In this document: positions 11,837 through 11,888 of the stretch, piece by piece
Layout: each line of letters begins with the position of its first letter
How positions within the stretch are numbered: position 1 is the stretch's first letter
Source: Patescibacteria group bacterium
Lineage (GTDB): Bacteria; Patescibacteriota; Patescibacteriia; UBA1558; S5-K13
Assembly: GCA_028703545.1 (NCBI GenBank)
Contig: JAQVMR010000028.1
Span: 1-11,888 of the forward strand
DNA length: 11,888 nucleotides
Direction: 5' to 3'
Notes under the pieces: model-generated
What the model was told of the DNA's origin: nothing
Seen by the model: only the letters and a program-made list of their open reading frames with translations
Database searches by the model: none
Program-made: the position numbers and the translations under genes

Positions 11837-11888
11837 GTGGTAGAAGTAAAAGTAAAAACCAATGAGTCTTTTGAAAAACTTGTAAGAA
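11837..11888 (+). CDS. rpsU: 30S ribosomal protein bS21 (5' part)
   Basis: A GTG start gives 'MVEVKVKTNESFEKLVR' before the window ends. This matches the bS21 N-terminus (V-x-V-x-x-x-E-S-F-E-x-x-L/V-R). AAGGAAGG (11821-11828) lies 8 nt upstream, one of the few clear SD sites here. A second in-frame GTG at 11828 is less likely because it overlaps that SD. Protein bS21 helps initiation and contacts the anti-SD region of 16S rRNA. The 68 nt after hisS contain TATAAA-like boxes, but I cannot assign a promoter. Confidence 0.75.
   Translation, partial: MVEVKVKTNESFEKLVR

Overview
The window is AT-rich, with small gaps between housekeeping genes and few Shine-Dalgarno (SD) sites. Its protein families (a DUF218 pair, a DGR four-helix-bundle protein, and a DGR target of the 'YDDLWIDCAGDE' type) suggest a Patescibacteria/CPR bacterium, probably of Parcubacteria type. 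This is inferred from gene content and composition only. Long genes are read without internal TGA, and TGA ends the symporter frame, so the standard code is assumed.

Left core (1-2930): a 3'-truncated ybaB/EbfC gene and the replicative helicase dnaB lie on the minus strand, with a promoter that implies a leaderless dnaB mRNA. Two convergent DUF218 (YdcF/SanA-like) genes follow. The dnaB/DUF218 divergent region carries a tandem 11-bp repeat that resembles DnaA boxes.

Accessory block (about 2980-9080): direct copies of a repeat of roughly 170 bp, all in the same orientation, alternate with unrelated cargo. Copy C (2982-3530) is split by a GIY-YIG nuclease gene. Copies B (6850-7018) and A (8444-8617) are whole. 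A short copy, D, is fused to the 3' end of tRNA-Lys (9042-9083). The repeats share the tRNA 3' end and the sequence just after it, and A, B and C end in a minus-strand terminator. This looks like serial accretion of cassettes at a tRNA-Lys site. The cargoes are a diversity-generating retroelement (DGR), a sodium:solute symporter, and a 70-71-residue unknown protein.

The DGR (3545-6740) contains a variable protein gene (minus) whose 3' end is the variable repeat, a divergently transcribed template repeat (plus), an Avd-like four-helix-bundle gene (minus) and a DGR-type reverse transcriptase (plus). In such systems the RT and Avd copy the template RNA with errors at adenines, and the cDNA replaces the variable repeat. 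Here the core of the repeat pair shows the adenine bias, but overall identity is only about 60 percent and the RT frame has a TGA at codon 32. The element may therefore be old, decaying, or paired with another target.

Right part (9081-11888): tRNA-Lys(TTT); a region without large ORFs that holds a candidate structured RNA of about 410 nt on the minus strand, with a near-consensus promoter, long-range helices, two tiny coupled ORFs and a strong terminator; then lepB, hisS and the start of a bS21 (rpsU) gene on the plus strand.
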